A DNA stretch of 50,953 bases, taken from assembly GCA_937934655.1 (NCBI GenBank), contig CALGZB010000063.1:1-50953 (forward strand). Direction: 5' to 3'. This document shows, piece after piece, positions 1-8,434 of this stretch. A model generated the notes under the pieces. The model had not been told where the DNA came from. It saw nothing but the letters and a program-made list of their open reading frames with translations, and made no database searches. Source of the stretch: an uncultured Acidimicrobiales bacterium (GTDB lineage Bacteria > Actinomycetota > Acidimicrobiia > Acidimicrobiales > SHLQ01). How positions within the stretch are numbered: the stretch's first letter is position 1; each line of letters opens with the position of its first letter. The translations under genes were made by a program, and so were the position numbers.

Positions 1-19
1 ATCGAACACTTGTTCGGCT

Positions 20-643
20 ATGCTTGTGGGCATGGTGCTCGCCCCGCTTCAGACCTCGTTGTTCGCCACCGGCTCGGCCCGGGTGTGCCCCGACACACCA
101 TTCCAACGAACACACCTCGATGAGATGTGCTGGGTCGACCATGCACCCCTTTGGCTCGATGGCGCCGACGGACTCCTGCTCGACCTCATCGACTGTTTGC
201 CATTTCATCAGGGCCGGCGACTCATGTGGGACAACTGGGTCACCGAGCCGCGCCTTACTTCGACCATCCGGCTGGGCCACCCCGACCTCCCCGAGATTGT
301 CGACACGATCTCAGCCGCACTCGCCGCCCACTACTCCGCACCGTTCGATCAGCTCTTCACCAACTACTACCGGTCGGGTTCCGACAGCGTTGCCTGGCAC
401 AGCGATCGCATTGGCCGCCAAAAGGTCGACCCGATGGTGGCAATCGTGTCACTCGGCGGGCCCCGAACGCTGCAACTCCGCCCGAAGGGCGGCGGCGCCT
501 CCATCCGTTTCCCTCTCGCTTCAGGCGACCTTCTGGTCATGGGCGGCGCCACGCAACACAGCTGGGAACACGCCATCGCCAAGGTCGCTCATGCGTCTCC
601 CCGCATCAGCCTGACGTTTCGCAAGCACCACAACCGGGTCTAA
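20..643 (+). CDS. AlkB-type 2-oxoglutarate/Fe(II) dioxygenase (DNA alkylation repair)
   Basis: A 207-aa protein of the AlkB family, whose members oxidatively remove alkyl groups from damaged bases using Fe(II) and 2-oxoglutarate. The iron-binding triad is visible as H127-x-D129 (in AWHSDR) and H184 (in SWEHAIAK). The 2-oxoglutarate-binding arginines fit R195 and R201 in RISLTFR. The protein has the length and layout of short bacterial AlkB homologues resembling human ABH2/ABH3. The start at 20 is the first ATG of the frame; a second ATG at 32 is possible, and no strong ribosome site separates them because the window edge is close. The gene stands alone, about 160 nt before an ABC exporter operon. 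Family call is firm; the substrate (DNA, RNA or protein) is not visible. Confidence 0.9.
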   Translation: MLVGMVLAPLQTSLFATGSARVCPDTPFQRTHLDEMCWVDHAPLWLDGADGLLLDLIDCLPFHQGRRLMWDNWVTEPRLTSTIRLGHPDLPEIVDTISAALAAHYSAPFDQLFTNYYRSGSDSVAWHSDRIGRQKVDPMVAIVSLGGPRTLQLRPKGGGASIRFPLASGDLLVMGGATQHSWEHAIAKVAHASPRISLTFRKHHNRV

Positions 644-692
644 ACAAGGCCGGGCGTCGAGCGCCTGCGGAAGTGAACCGAGGCCCGGCGTG

Positions 693-708
693 TACTCCGC
701 ATGGAGTA
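693..708. promoter_or_regulatory. Candidate operator palindrome upstream of the ABC exporter operon
   Basis: Arms TACTCC (693-698) and GGAGTA (703-708) form a perfect inverted repeat around GCAT, about 95 nt before the ATPase start. It is the only clear dyad in the 644-802 spacer, which otherwise holds no gene. Exporters with linked sensor kinases are often controlled at such sites, but the binding protein is unknown. Confidence 0.35.
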
Positions 709-802
709 TACGGAAACAACTCTGAGCGGATTCGCTCCTGCGTTGCGCCCGTCATCGTGAGGACATGCCCGGAACGACCGGGCCCCGATGAACGGAGTTC
801 TC

Positions 803-1597
803 ATGATCGGTACCGTTTCAAAAGTTCACCCGCCCAAACGTGCGGATGCCCGACTCGCCCGCAAGGAGGTGTCCAAACCCGCAGCCCGCCTCGTCGACGC
901 CCGCAAAATCTATGGCACCGCAGACGCCACCGTTGTGGCCCTTGACGGCGTCGACCTCGAAATCAAACGGGCAGAGTTCACGGCGATCATGGGCCCGAGC
1001 GGTTCAGGGAAATCCACCCTCATGCATTGCCTCGCTGGACTCGACCAGCTCACGTCGGGCGTCGCAATCATCGAAGATACCGACCTCACAGCGATGACCG
1101 ATAACGAGCTCACCCTTCTTCGACGATCAGAGATCGGCTTCATCTTCCAGGCGTTCAACCTCATCCCCAGCCTCTCGGCACGGGAGAACATCGTGTTGCC
1201 GCTATCGCTGTCCGGCAAGAGTCCACGGTCCGACCTCTTCGAAGAAGTTGTGGACTTGCTCGGCATCGCCGAGCGGCTCGAACACCGCCCGAGCGAACTG
1301 TCTGGCGGACAGCAGCAACGGGTAGCCGTTGCCCGGGCACTGATTGCCGAACCGGCGATCGTGTTCGCCGATGAACCAACAGGCGCTCTCGACAGCCAAG
1401 CCGGAGCTGAGGTTCTCGGGTTTCTTCGCCGAGCCGTCGATGACCGCGGCCAGACCACCGTGATGGTGACCCATGACCCGAGTGCTGCCGCGTGGGCGGA
1501 CCGAGTCGTGTTCATCGTCGATGGCAAGGTCAACGACCAGTTGCAGGACCCGTCGGCTGACTCGATCCTCGACGTAATGCGAGGGCTGCAACCATGA
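803..1597 (+). CDS. ABC transporter ATP-binding protein (MacB/LolD-type)
   Basis: ATPase subunit of an FtsX-type ABC system that would power the membrane protein encoded immediately downstream. Using the upstream ATG at 788 as residue 1, Walker A is GPSGSGKST at 69-77, the Q-loop glutamine is Q121, the signature LSGGQQQR is at 171-178, Walker B IVFADEPTGALD is at 191-202 and the H-loop histidine is H229. All are intact. I place the start at the ATG at 803 because GGAG (794-797) lies 5 nt before it, whereas 788 has no ribosome site; this gives 264 aa. The stop overlaps the permease start by 4 bp (ATGA), indicating translational coupling. The family exports peptides, lipids or drugs, or works mechanically on the envelope; the substrate is not visible. 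Confidence 0.93.
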   Translation: MIGTVSKVHPPKRADARLARKEVSKPAARLVDARKIYGTADATVVALDGVDLEIKRAEFTAIMGPSGSGKSTLMHCLAGLDQLTSGVAIIEDTDLTAMTDNELTLLRRSEIGFIFQAFNLIPSLSARENIVLPLSLSGKSPRSDLFEEVVDLLGIAERLEHRPSELSGGQQQRVAVARALIAEPAIVFADEPTGALDSQAGAEVLGFLRRAVDDRGQTTVMVTHDPSAAAWADRVVFIVDGKVNDQLQDPSADSILDVMRGLQP

Positions 1598-4188
1598 CTT
1601 CAACCCTGTCTTCAACACCGTCTACCGCAGGAACCCTTTTCGCCATCGCGTGGAAGAACGCTCTGCAAAACCGATCTCGCCTTGTTCTTACCGTGGTAGC
1701 TGTCGTTCTCTCGGTCGCATTTCTTACCGCCACACTTATCGTGGCCGACTCGGTCACGGGCACAGCTGCCGAAGACGTCGCCGAGGCAAACGCTTCGCTC
1801 TCTCTCGTCGTCGAAGGAGAGATCATCTCCGAAGGCGACGGCGGGCCGGGCGAAGCACTCGAGTCGGTGCGGGCCAACATCGAGAAGGGCGCGATCGAAA
1901 TCGTTCGCGGCGTCGATGGGGTCTCCGCAGTCGAGCCCGTCATCGCTGGTTTCGCGAAAGTAGTCGCCGGTGGTTCGGCGATCGGAGGCGGCACGGCTTC
2001 CGATGTGGGCCGAAATTGGATTCCCAACGACCTTCTCAACCCGTTCAAGCTCTTGGAAGGATCCGCCCCATCGGGTTCCGACGAAATCGTGATCGACCAA
2101 TCTCTCGCCGAGGCTGGCGACATCGCGATCGGCGACACCGTCGAGGTACTCACCTCAACCGGCGTCCGCCAGACCTCGGTTGTCGGCGTCGCCGGATACG
2201 GCAACGCAAAGGCCGCACCGCTCCAACGCACCGTCTTCTTTGACCAAGACCACACTGCGGAGGCGACTGCGCAGCAGGGTGCCGGGCAGCTTCGGGTCCT
2301 TGTCTCGGCCGAAGCAGAACTCGCCCAGGTGAGCGCCGATATTGCCGCAGCAGTGCGGGGATCAGAAATCACCGCCGGGCCGGCATTCATCACCCGACAG
2401 CAAGACGCCGTGAGTTCACCATTCGCTTTTCTCTCTCTATTCCTTATTGCTTTCGCCGGAGTAGCAACCGTGGCTGGGGCCACAATCATCTTCAATACCC
2501 TCACCATCGCCATCGGGCAGCGCCGCCGGGAACTCGCGTTGCTCCGAGCGATCGGGGTAGCGCGTCGGCAGGTAGTGGTGTCGGTACTCGTCGAGACCTC
2601 GATCGTCGCGCTGTTCGCGACGATTATCGGTATCGCAGTTGGCTTGCTCGGCGCAGGTGGCCTGCGAAGCCTGATGGACATCGCCGGATTGTCGTTTATC
2701 GACGGCCCGACGGTGGTTCGCGCCCCCACTATTGTCATCGCCGCACTCGTTGGCCTGGTGGTAACTATTGGATCAGCGTGGGCACCGACCCGGACGGTGT
2801 CGTCGGCAGCACCTGTCGAAGCGCTTCGAAGTTCGCAGATCGAAGCGGCGGCACCTTCTCAGCGACGCGTTCTCATTGGTCTTCTGACGATGGGCGCCGC
2901 AGTGACGATGGTTGTTGCCGCTGCACTATCGAAGGCTCCGATACTTCTGGCCGGACTCGCACTCATTGTGCCGGGTCTCGCGCTTGCTGGACCAGCATTC
3001 GTTGCCGGCTCGGTCAAGGTCTGCAAAAGGTTCCTGGCCTCGACCAACGGCATCAAGAGCACGAAGAATATGGGGCGTACGAAACGAGTCGAAGGTGAGA
3101 TAGCGGTGACCAACCTCGACCGCAACCGGCGACGGGCAGCGTCAACATCGCTCGGCCTTACCCTGGGCGTCGCCCTCGTGGCCTTCTTTACCGTGATCGC
3201 AGGATCGCTAAACGCAAGCTTTACCTCAACGTTGGAAAACCAGCTCAACGCCGATCTGGTGGTCACCTCGGTGAGCACCGAAGTATCGACTATCGAACCA
3301 GGCCTTGTACGCAGGATCGACAGTCTCGACACTGTTACTGCCGCAGGATTGAGCCTTGTCGAGGGAAGCGTTGATGGTGAAGGGGCGATCGTCGGAGGTA
3401 TCGACGAGTCGATGCCGTCGCTCTTTGATTTCGTGACAACCAAGGGGAGCATCGCCAATCTCACAACCGGTGGCGTTGCCATCTGGAGCGGATTCGAATC
3501 AGCCGACAGGAGTATCGGCGACTCGGTTGAGATTCGAGTGCCCGGAGGAGTCCTGACCCTTCCGGTTGTTGCGATCTTCGATGAGAGTCTCGCTGGCTTC
3601 GACCCACCGACACATCTCCTCAACTCGGAGCTACTCGATGCCCTTCAGCCGGGTCTCCTCGACTCGGTGATCTTTGTAAAGGCAGAGTCGGAAACCAGCC
3701 AAGAGCTCGTGAGGCCCCTGGTGGCGGAGACCCCGGGGTCGCTCTTCGAAACCCGAAACGGGTACATCGGTGCGGCCGGAGCTGAAGTCGATTCGATTCT
3801 GAACCTGATCTACGCACTGCTTGCCTTGACCGTGCTGATCGCCATAGTCGGAGTGGCGAACACAACGGCGCTGGCGATCACCGAACGAATCACCGAGATC
3901 GGACTCCTCCGAAGCATCGGGGTGACGCGACGAGGCATCAGAAGCATCATCCGTTTCGAGGCCGCGGTGCTGGCGGCCCTGGGAACGTTGATGGGACTAG
4001 CCGTCGGACTGCTCGGAAGCTGGGCCCTTCTTCGGGCTGCCGGCGAATCGACTCTCAACACCATCGCTGTCCCGTGGATTCAGCTCGGGCTGGTAGGTGC
4101 GGCTTCCATTGCGATGAGTATCGCAGCCGCTGCACTACCGGCATGGCGGGCAGCTCGATTGCCTACACTCGATGCAATCGCCGCATGA
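1594..4188 (+). CDS. ABC transporter permease with two FtsX-like modules
   Basis: An 864-aa membrane protein built from two FtsX/MacB-type halves. A helix near residues 27-49 is followed by a large extracytoplasmic region, then a cluster of helices at about 278-400. Further helices at 425-470 and 515-540 lead into a second extracytoplasmic region, and the last three helices lie at about 735-765, 790-815 and 830-855. Both helix clusters carry the family pattern 'RRRELALLRAIG / ITEIGLLRSIG' just after a helix, the segment that contacts the ATPase. It partners the ATPase encoded just upstream. Fused double-FtsX permeases of this length are common in Actinobacteria, usually next to a two-component system, as here. 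Confidence 0.92.
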   Translation: MTSTLSSTPSTAGTLFAIAWKNALQNRSRLVLTVVAVVLSVAFLTATLIVADSVTGTAAEDVAEANASLSLVVEGEIISEGDGGPGEALESVRANIEKGAIEIVRGVDGVSAVEPVIAGFAKVVAGGSAIGGGTASDVGRNWIPNDLLNPFKLLEGSAPSGSDEIVIDQSLAEAGDIAIGDTVEVLTSTGVRQTSVVGVAGYGNAKAAPLQRTVFFDQDHTAEATAQQGAGQLRVLVSAEAELAQVSADIAAAVRGSEITAGPAFITRQQDAVSSPFAFLSLFLIAFAGVATVAGATIIFNTLTIAIGQRRRELALLRAIGVARRQVVVSVLVETSIVALFATIIGIAVGLLGAGGLRSLMDIAGLSFIDGPTVVRAPTIVIAALVGLVVTIGSAWAPTRTVSSAAPVEALRSSQIEAAAPSQRRVLIGLLTMGAAVTMVVAAALSKAPILLAGLALIVPGLALAGPAFVAGSVKVCKRFLASTNGIKSTKNMGRTKRVEGEIAVTNLDRNRRRAASTSLGLTLGVALVAFFTVIAGSLNASFTSTLENQLNADLVVTSVSTEVSTIEPGLVRRIDSLDTVTAAGLSLVEGSVDGEGAIVGGIDESMPSLFDFVTTKGSIANLTTGGVAIWSGFESADRSIGDSVEIRVPGGVLTLPVVAIFDESLAGFDPPTHLLNSELLDALQPGLLDSVIFVKAESETSQELVRPLVAETPGSLFETRNGYIGAAGAEVDSILNLIYALLALTVLIAIVGVANTTALAITERITEIGLLRSIGVTRRGIRSIIRFEAAVLAALGTLMGLAVGLLGSWALLRAAGESTLNTIAVPWIQLGLVGAASIAMSIAAAALPAWRAARLPTLDAIAA

Positions 4189-4197
4189 AGCAGCATC

Positions 4198-5436
4198 GTG
4201 ACGGAGCGGGCACACCGCAACGAGGAATCGGTTGAAAGGAACGTGCGAACGTCGATGACAAGCATCCTCACCACTGCCTCGACCGACACCTCCCAGCGGC
4301 AGCGCCTTCTCGACTTCGGTCTGGTTGCGGCAGCGGTGGCGACGGGAGTGATCGCACTCTTTGGCGATATCGAGGAGCAGGTCGGCAACATCGAAGCCAT
4401 CGATATCGCCATCATCTTCGCAGCAAGCATCGCTCTTTGGTGGCGCCGAACGTACGTCGTCGCCGTCGCTGTTGCCGTCGTCGCGCTGCGTGTCGCGAGT
4501 ATCTCGATAACAGGAACCGAGATTGCAACCGCTCTGGCGATGGCTGTCGCATTCTTTACCCTTGCAACAAGCGGGCAACGGCAATGGTCCTATCCGGCGG
4601 CGATCGCTACCGCCGTCGGCATGACTATTCTCATCACGAGCGTCGATTCTGGGGAGTCGTTTCCTCAGGAGTTGCTGGCAGAGTTGGCAATCACGCTTCT
4701 CCCGGTCACCTATGGCGAAGTGGTCCGAGGCCGGGCGCAACGACTTGCCTCCGCCATCGATGCAGAGTCTCAGCTGCGGGTGCAGGCGGAGCGGATTCGA
4801 ATTGCCCGAGATCTCCACGACGTCGTTGCCCACGGGCTCACGAGCATCGCCGTGCAGTCGGGAACGGCGGCATACAACCATCCCAGCGATGACCCGAACG
4901 ACCCCACACGCCAAGCTCTCGAACGAATCAACGAGGTCGGAAAACGTTCACTCGAGGAGCTACGGGTGATGGTGGGCGTGCTTCGCTCCACGGATATGGA
5001 TCCCGAAGGTCTCGCCGAGGCACCGTTACGCCCAACGCCGACCGACCCCGACAACTTCGATGACCTCATCGCCTCAGCGTCGCTTGCCGGCATTTCACTC
5101 ACCGTTGACATCTCGGGTTCGTTTCCCTCCGACACAAACGGCGCCACGATCGTTGCCGCACACCGGATCGCGCAGGAAGCCATCACCAATGTGGCACGTC
5201 ATGCCGGGCCAGTGCCGGCTTCGGTGACACTCATCCATGATTCTGATCGCGTCGACCTGCGGATCACCAATTCGACGTCGTCGCAAGCGGCGCCGACGGT
5301 GGCGAGTAGTGGCGTCGGGATACTTGGCATGCGAGAGCGTGCCGAGTCGACCGGAGGTTCTCTTACAACTATCTCGCTTGGCGCCGACGGCTTTGAAGTG
5401 CGAGCGCTACTTCCCTACCGAGGACCTTCCGTATGA
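4198..5436 (+). CDS. Sensor histidine kinase (DesK/NarL type, HisKA_3)
   Basis: A 412-aa sensor kinase. The first ~175 residues are hydrophobic, with about five or six membrane helices between 37 and 175 and almost no extracytoplasmic loop, as in kinases that sense envelope or membrane state. The phosphoacceptor box is RIARDLHDVVAHGL with H207; the ATPase N-box RIAQEAITNVARHA lies at 323-336 and the G-box GVGILGMRER at 372-381. It overlaps the response regulator by 4 bp and follows the exporter by 9 nt, so the four genes look like one operon in which the exporter and its sensor are co-expressed (inference). The start is uncertain: GTG 4198 has no good ribosome site, while GTG 4243 (just after GAAAGGA) and ATG 4255 are in-frame alternatives. 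Confidence 0.92.
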   Translation: MTERAHRNEESVERNVRTSMTSILTTASTDTSQRQRLLDFGLVAAAVATGVIALFGDIEEQVGNIEAIDIAIIFAASIALWWRRTYVVAVAVAVVALRVASISITGTEIATALAMAVAFFTLATSGQRQWSYPAAIATAVGMTILITSVDSGESFPQELLAELAITLLPVTYGEVVRGRAQRLASAIDAESQLRVQAERIRIARDLHDVVAHGLTSIAVQSGTAAYNHPSDDPNDPTRQALERINEVGKRSLEELRVMVGVLRSTDMDPEGLAEAPLRPTPTDPDNFDDLIASASLAGISLTVDISGSFPSDTNGATIVAAHRIAQEAITNVARHAGPVPASVTLIHDSDRVDLRITNSTSSQAAPTVASSGVGILGMRERAESTGGSLTTISLGADGFEVRALLPYRGPSV

Positions 5437-6089
5437 TCCGGGTGTTGATCGCCGATGATCATGAGTTAGTTCGAAGCGGCTTCGCTGCGCTGGTCAACGG
5501 CCGCGAGGACATGACGGTCGTGGCCGAGGCCAACACCGGCACCCAGGCCGTGTCGTTCGCAAAAACTCACCAACCCGACGTGGTCCTGATGGACGTGCGA
5601 ATGCCAGAACTCGACGGCATTGAGGCAACCCGCCAGCTCACCGAAAACCACGGACTGACCGACCTCCGGGTCATCATCCTCACCACCTTCGACCTCGACC
5701 AATACGTCTACGCCGCACTCGAAGCCGGAGCCTCGGGATTCTTACTCAAAGATGTCAGTCCGCCACAACTGTTGGAGGCGATCCGCGTTGTTGCGGCGGG
5801 TGATGCACTGATTGCCCCATCGGTTACCCGTCGGCTCATTTCAGATTTTGTGGCTCGTCCGAAACAGCCAGATACGAAGCGACTCGATGTACTGACTGTT
5901 CGCGAGCGGGAAGTTCTGGCCGAAGTTGGGCGGGGTCTATCGAATCAGGAGATTGCCGAAGCGCTCATCATGAGCCCGCTCACTGCCAAGACTCACGTCA
6001 GTCGGCTCCGGTCAAAGCTCTATGCACGCGACCGGGCTCAGCTCGTCGTGATCGCGTATCGCACCGGCTTGATCCAGCCCACCGACTGA
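5433..6089 (+). CDS. NarL/LuxR-family response regulator
   Basis: A 218-aa two-domain regulator. The receiver domain has the acidic pair D8/D9, phosphoacceptor D54 (LMDVRMPELDG), T84 and K106, all in the expected order. A LuxR-type helix-turn-helix occupies about 154-196 (LTVREREVLAEVGRGLSNQE and following). It overlaps the kinase stop by 4 bp and is its obvious cognate partner. It probably controls its own operon, possibly through the dyad at 693-708, but that link is only inferred. It ends convergent with the DAK2 gene, 34 nt away. Confidence 0.95.
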   Translation: MIRVLIADDHELVRSGFAALVNGREDMTVVAEANTGTQAVSFAKTHQPDVVLMDVRMPELDGIEATRQLTENHGLTDLRVIILTTFDLDQYVYAALEAGASGFLLKDVSPPQLLEAIRVVAAGDALIAPSVTRRLISDFVARPKQPDTKRLDVLTVREREVLAEVGRGLSNQEIAEALIMSPLTAKTHVSRLRSKLYARDRAQLVVIAYRTGLIQPTD

Positions 6090-6096
6090 ACGACCA

Positions 6097-6119
6097 GACA
6101 ACGGCACAGGACAACGGCA
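6097..6119. repeat. Short direct repeat between convergent genes
   Basis: GACAACGGCA occurs at 6097-6106 and again at 6110-6119 (period 13), filling most of the 34-nt junction between the response regulator and the DAK2 gene. Confidence 0.8.
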
Positions 6120-6123
6120 ATGG

Positions 6124-7761
6124 CTATTCGATACCCACGTAGAACGGGTAGAGCGGCTGTCCACCGGCGTGGGTCTCGACCTCGAGGTCGGGATGGTTCG
6201 CCTCGAACCATGCTTCCACCGCAACCACATCGGCCTCGACGGCATCGGCGCCGGTAATGAGGGTGACGATTTCGTGGGTGTCGTCGATGAGATCATCGAG
6301 CAAAGCCGTAGTTGCTTCGACAACGGTGCCAGCGATCGATCGGATCCCCGAGGGACCAATACCGATGAAGTCGCCGGCGGTTACCGGGCCAACGTCGGTG
6401 GCAGAGTCTCGAACCGCCTGCGTTACTTCGCCCGCGGTGACGCCTTCGTACGCCTCGGTCATACCGGCGACGTTGGAGTCGGCGTCAGCTTCGGGGTCGT
6501 AAACGAGCAGTGAGGCGAAACCCTCGGCGATGCTGCGGGTAGGCAACACTCGAACCGTTTTGGTCTCGCACTGAGCGTCGACCTGTTCGGCGACCGGGAT
6601 GATGTTCTTGTTGTTGGGGAGGATCACTACTTCGGCGGCAGCGACCGACTCGACAGCTGCCAGCAGATCGGCGGTGGACGGGTTCATGGTTTGTCCGCCC
6701 ACAACGAGCTTTGCCACACCGAGCGAACGGAAGATGTTTGCCACGCCATCGCCGACCGCAACTGCAACAACAGCCGAAGTGCGGCCATCGGCGGGCGAGG
6801 TTTGCCCCATTGCTTCCTGCACCCACGCGTTCTCTTCGAGCTCTTCGATCAGATCGGTGACTCGGATGCCATGAGGCCGACCAACTTCGATGCCAGCCTC
6901 GATAGCGGCGCCGATGTCGTCGCAGTGAACATGGCAGTTCCAGATGCCGTCGCCGCCGACAACAACGATGGAGTCGCCGATCTGAGCCCAAGCATTCTTG
7001 AAACCTTCGATGGCATCGTCGGGAGCATCGAGGAAAAACATGACCTCGTACTTGAGGTCGGCGATCGACTTCTCGGTGTCGTTCTGGGCCGGTGCAGACG
7101 AGATAGAGGAGAGGTCGAGCTCGGTTACTTCAGGTGGTTCCGGAAGCTCCCGACCATCGACCACGTTGAGCATGGCGTCGAGAAGCAGCAAGAACCCGGT
7201 GCCTCCGGCGTCGACGACACCAGCGTCTTTGAGAACTTGGAGCATTTCGGGAGTTTGTTCGAGTGCCTCGGCCGCACCAGTGCGAGCGGCTTCGAGCGTC
7301 GTGAGAAGATCGGCAGAGTCGGCGGCTACTGCGGACTCCCCAGCAACACGAGCCACCGTAAGGATGGTGCCCTCTACCGGATTGCCGACGGCACCGTAGG
7401 CAGCGGTTGCCGCTGCGGTAAGCGACGTTGCAAGTTGACTGCCGTCGATGGCGTCAAGATCCTCAAGACCACCAACAAGGCCTCGAAGCAGTTGGCTCAA
7501 GATGACGCCCGAGTTTCCGCGGGCACCCATAAGAGAGCCTTTGGCGATGGCGCCGCAGACCGACACCATGTCGTGCTCGTTGGCATCGAGCGCCTCAACA
7601 ACCGAGGTCAGCGTGAGCGCCATGTTGGTACCGGTATCGCCGTCAGGCACCGGATACACGTTGAGCGCGTTGATGCTCGGACGATGAGCGTCGAGCGCCT
7701 TGGCGAATACCTGCATCGTCTCACGCAGCATTGCGGCGTCGAGCACTCCCCCAAAAGTCAC
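6124..7761 (-). CDS. fakA: DAK2-domain protein, FakA/YloV family (fatty acid kinase-like)
   Basis: A 545-aa protein of the FakA family. These proteins phosphorylate fatty acids presented by a DegV/FakB partner, feeding exogenous or recycled acyl chains into phospholipid synthesis. The nucleotide/Mg-binding motif NVYPVPDGDTGTNM sits at 34-47 and the second glycine-rich motif GSLMGARGNSG at 75-85. The remainder matches the usual FakA middle and C-terminal regions, and total length is typical. It starts with GTG at 7761 without a ribosome site, but a TAGGCT box ends 6 nt upstream, so the mRNA is probably leaderless. A FakA-type gene beside rpmB is a common actinobacterial arrangement. No FakB gene is present in the window, so kinase activity on fatty acids is inferred from the family. 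Confidence 0.88.
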   Translation of the reverse strand: MTFGGVLDAAMLRETMQVFAKALDAHRPSINALNVYPVPDGDTGTNMALTLTSVVEALDANEHDMVSVCGAIAKGSLMGARGNSGVILSQLLRGLVGGLEDLDAIDGSQLATSLTAAATAAYGAVGNPVEGTILTVARVAGESAVAADSADLLTTLEAARTGAAEALEQTPEMLQVLKDAGVVDAGGTGFLLLLDAMLNVVDGRELPEPPEVTELDLSSISSAPAQNDTEKSIADLKYEVMFFLDAPDDAIEGFKNAWAQIGDSIVVVGGDGIWNCHVHCDDIGAAIEAGIEVGRPHGIRVTDLIEELEENAWVQEAMGQTSPADGRTSAVVAVAVGDGVANIFRSLGVAKLVVGGQTMNPSTADLLAAVESVAAAEVVILPNNKNIIPVAEQVDAQCETKTVRVLPTRSIAEGFASLLVYDPEADADSNVAGMTEAYEGVTAGEVTQAVRDSATDVGPVTAGDFIGIGPSGIRSIAGTVVEATTALLDDLIDDTHEIVTLITGADAVEADVVAVEAWFEANHPDLEVETHAGGQPLYPFYVGIE

Positions 7762-7767
7762 TCTGGA

Positions 7768-7773
7768 AGCCTA
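7768..7773 (-). promoter_or_regulatory. Probable -10 box of a leaderless promoter (fakA)
   Basis: On the minus strand TAGGCT ends 6 nt before the GTG start, which places transcription initiation at the start codon. No convincing -35 element was found. Confidence 0.45.
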
Positions 7774-7836
7774 CCGATCAGCAGGACGCCGCCGGAACTC
7801 CGGCACAACATCGTGTGTCCGCCCCGCACCCCGAAC

Positions 7837-7896
7837 CCCGAACTGGTACCGCCAGGGGCGACCCGAACGACGTGACACGGTACCGGTTCGGGTTTT
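7837..7896 (+). repeat. Dispersed terminator-like stem-loop, copy 1 (upstream of rpmB)
   Basis: A 15-bp stem pairs 7837-7851 with 7878-7892 and contains a single U-G wobble (T7844-G7885). The loop is 26 nt and TTTT follows at 7893-7896. It lies between divergent genes, 110 nt before rpmB, so it is not the end of any annotated gene. It is closely related to the element at 33525-33583. It might act as an attenuator in the rpmB leader or end an unseen short transcript. The rest of the 7762-8005 spacer holds a weak -10-like TACGAT at 7961-7966. Confidence 0.75.
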
Positions 7897-8005
7897 GGAG
7901 ACTGAAAGAGGATTCGAAGAAGGGTTTCCGCCCGAGGTGGGGCACGCTCTTCACTCCGACTACGATGGTCGACTGTTCGCAATCCAGCTAACGAGGTAAG
8001 TTTCG

Positions 8006-8200
8006 ATGTCGGCCATCTGTGAAATCTGTGGCAAAAAGCCACAATTCGGCATGAATGTCAGTCACTCACACCGCCGCACCAAGCGTCGTTGGAACCCAAA
8101 CATTCAGCGGGTTCGCGCCAAGGTCAACGGCGGTACCAAGCGTGTACGCGTTTGTACCGGTTGCCTGAAGGCCGGCAAGATCGAAAAAGCGGTCCGCTAG
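8006..8200 (+). CDS. rpmB: 50S ribosomal protein L28
   Basis: A 64-aa ribosomal protein with the typical L28 N-terminus ([20 protein letters not shown]) and a zinc-ribbon form: C5-x2-C8 and C50-x2-C53. It is a structural component of the large ribosomal subunit. GAGGT at 7993-7997 is a clear ribosome site 8 nt before the ATG. It starts a short plus-strand operon with a cold-shock-like gene (3-nt gap) and an SDR. The zinc-binding type implies that a zinc-free paralogue may exist elsewhere for zinc starvation, as in other Actinobacteria. Confidence 0.97.
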   Translation: MSAICEICGKKPQFGMNVSHSHRRTKRRWNPNIQRVRAKVNGGTKRVRVCTGCLKAGKIEKAVR

Positions 8201-8203
8201 ATC

Positions 8204-8428
8204 ATGCAGGGCGTCATCAAGTCGTACGATCCCGGCACTGGCGACGGCGTCATCATGTGCGACACGGGTGACTTTACCGAGTTCGACCTTGCGGTCAACG
8301 CCCTCGAAGGTTCGGTCTTTCGGATGCTTCGTCAAGGACAACGGGTGAACTTCTTTGTCGACGAGGACGGCCGGGCCACAGGCCTTGGCCTTGGTTCCGA
8401 AGTCGATATGGGCACCCCCGAGCAATAG
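8204..8428 (+). CDS. Cold-shock-domain-like small protein
   Basis: A 74-aa protein shaped like a CspA OB-fold: an opening MQGVIKSYDPGTGDGVI resembles the 'G.Vk.f....GfGFI' of cold-shock proteins, followed by strands and a 'GQRVNFFVDEDGRATGL' ending like 'G..V.F......G..A..V'. The aromatic RNP1 motif (KGFGFI) is degraded to GDGVIM and RNP2 is weak, so nucleic-acid binding may be altered. It begins 3 nt after the rpmB stop and is almost certainly co-transcribed, suggesting a role linked to ribosomes or translation (inference). Confidence 0.7.
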   Translation: MQGVIKSYDPGTGDGVIMCDTGDFTEFDLAVNALEGSVFRMLRQGQRVNFFVDEDGRATGLGLGSEVDMGTPEQ

Positions 8429-8434
8429 AACTGA

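Noticed and set aside
1530-2738. 402-aa minus-strand frame opposite the permease
   Set aside because: Ser/Thr/Arg-rich shadow composition; the plus strand encodes a clear FtsX-type permease.
6691-7875. 394-aa plus-strand frame opposite fakA
   Set aside because: Antisense shadow; the minus strand has the conserved DAK2 motifs.
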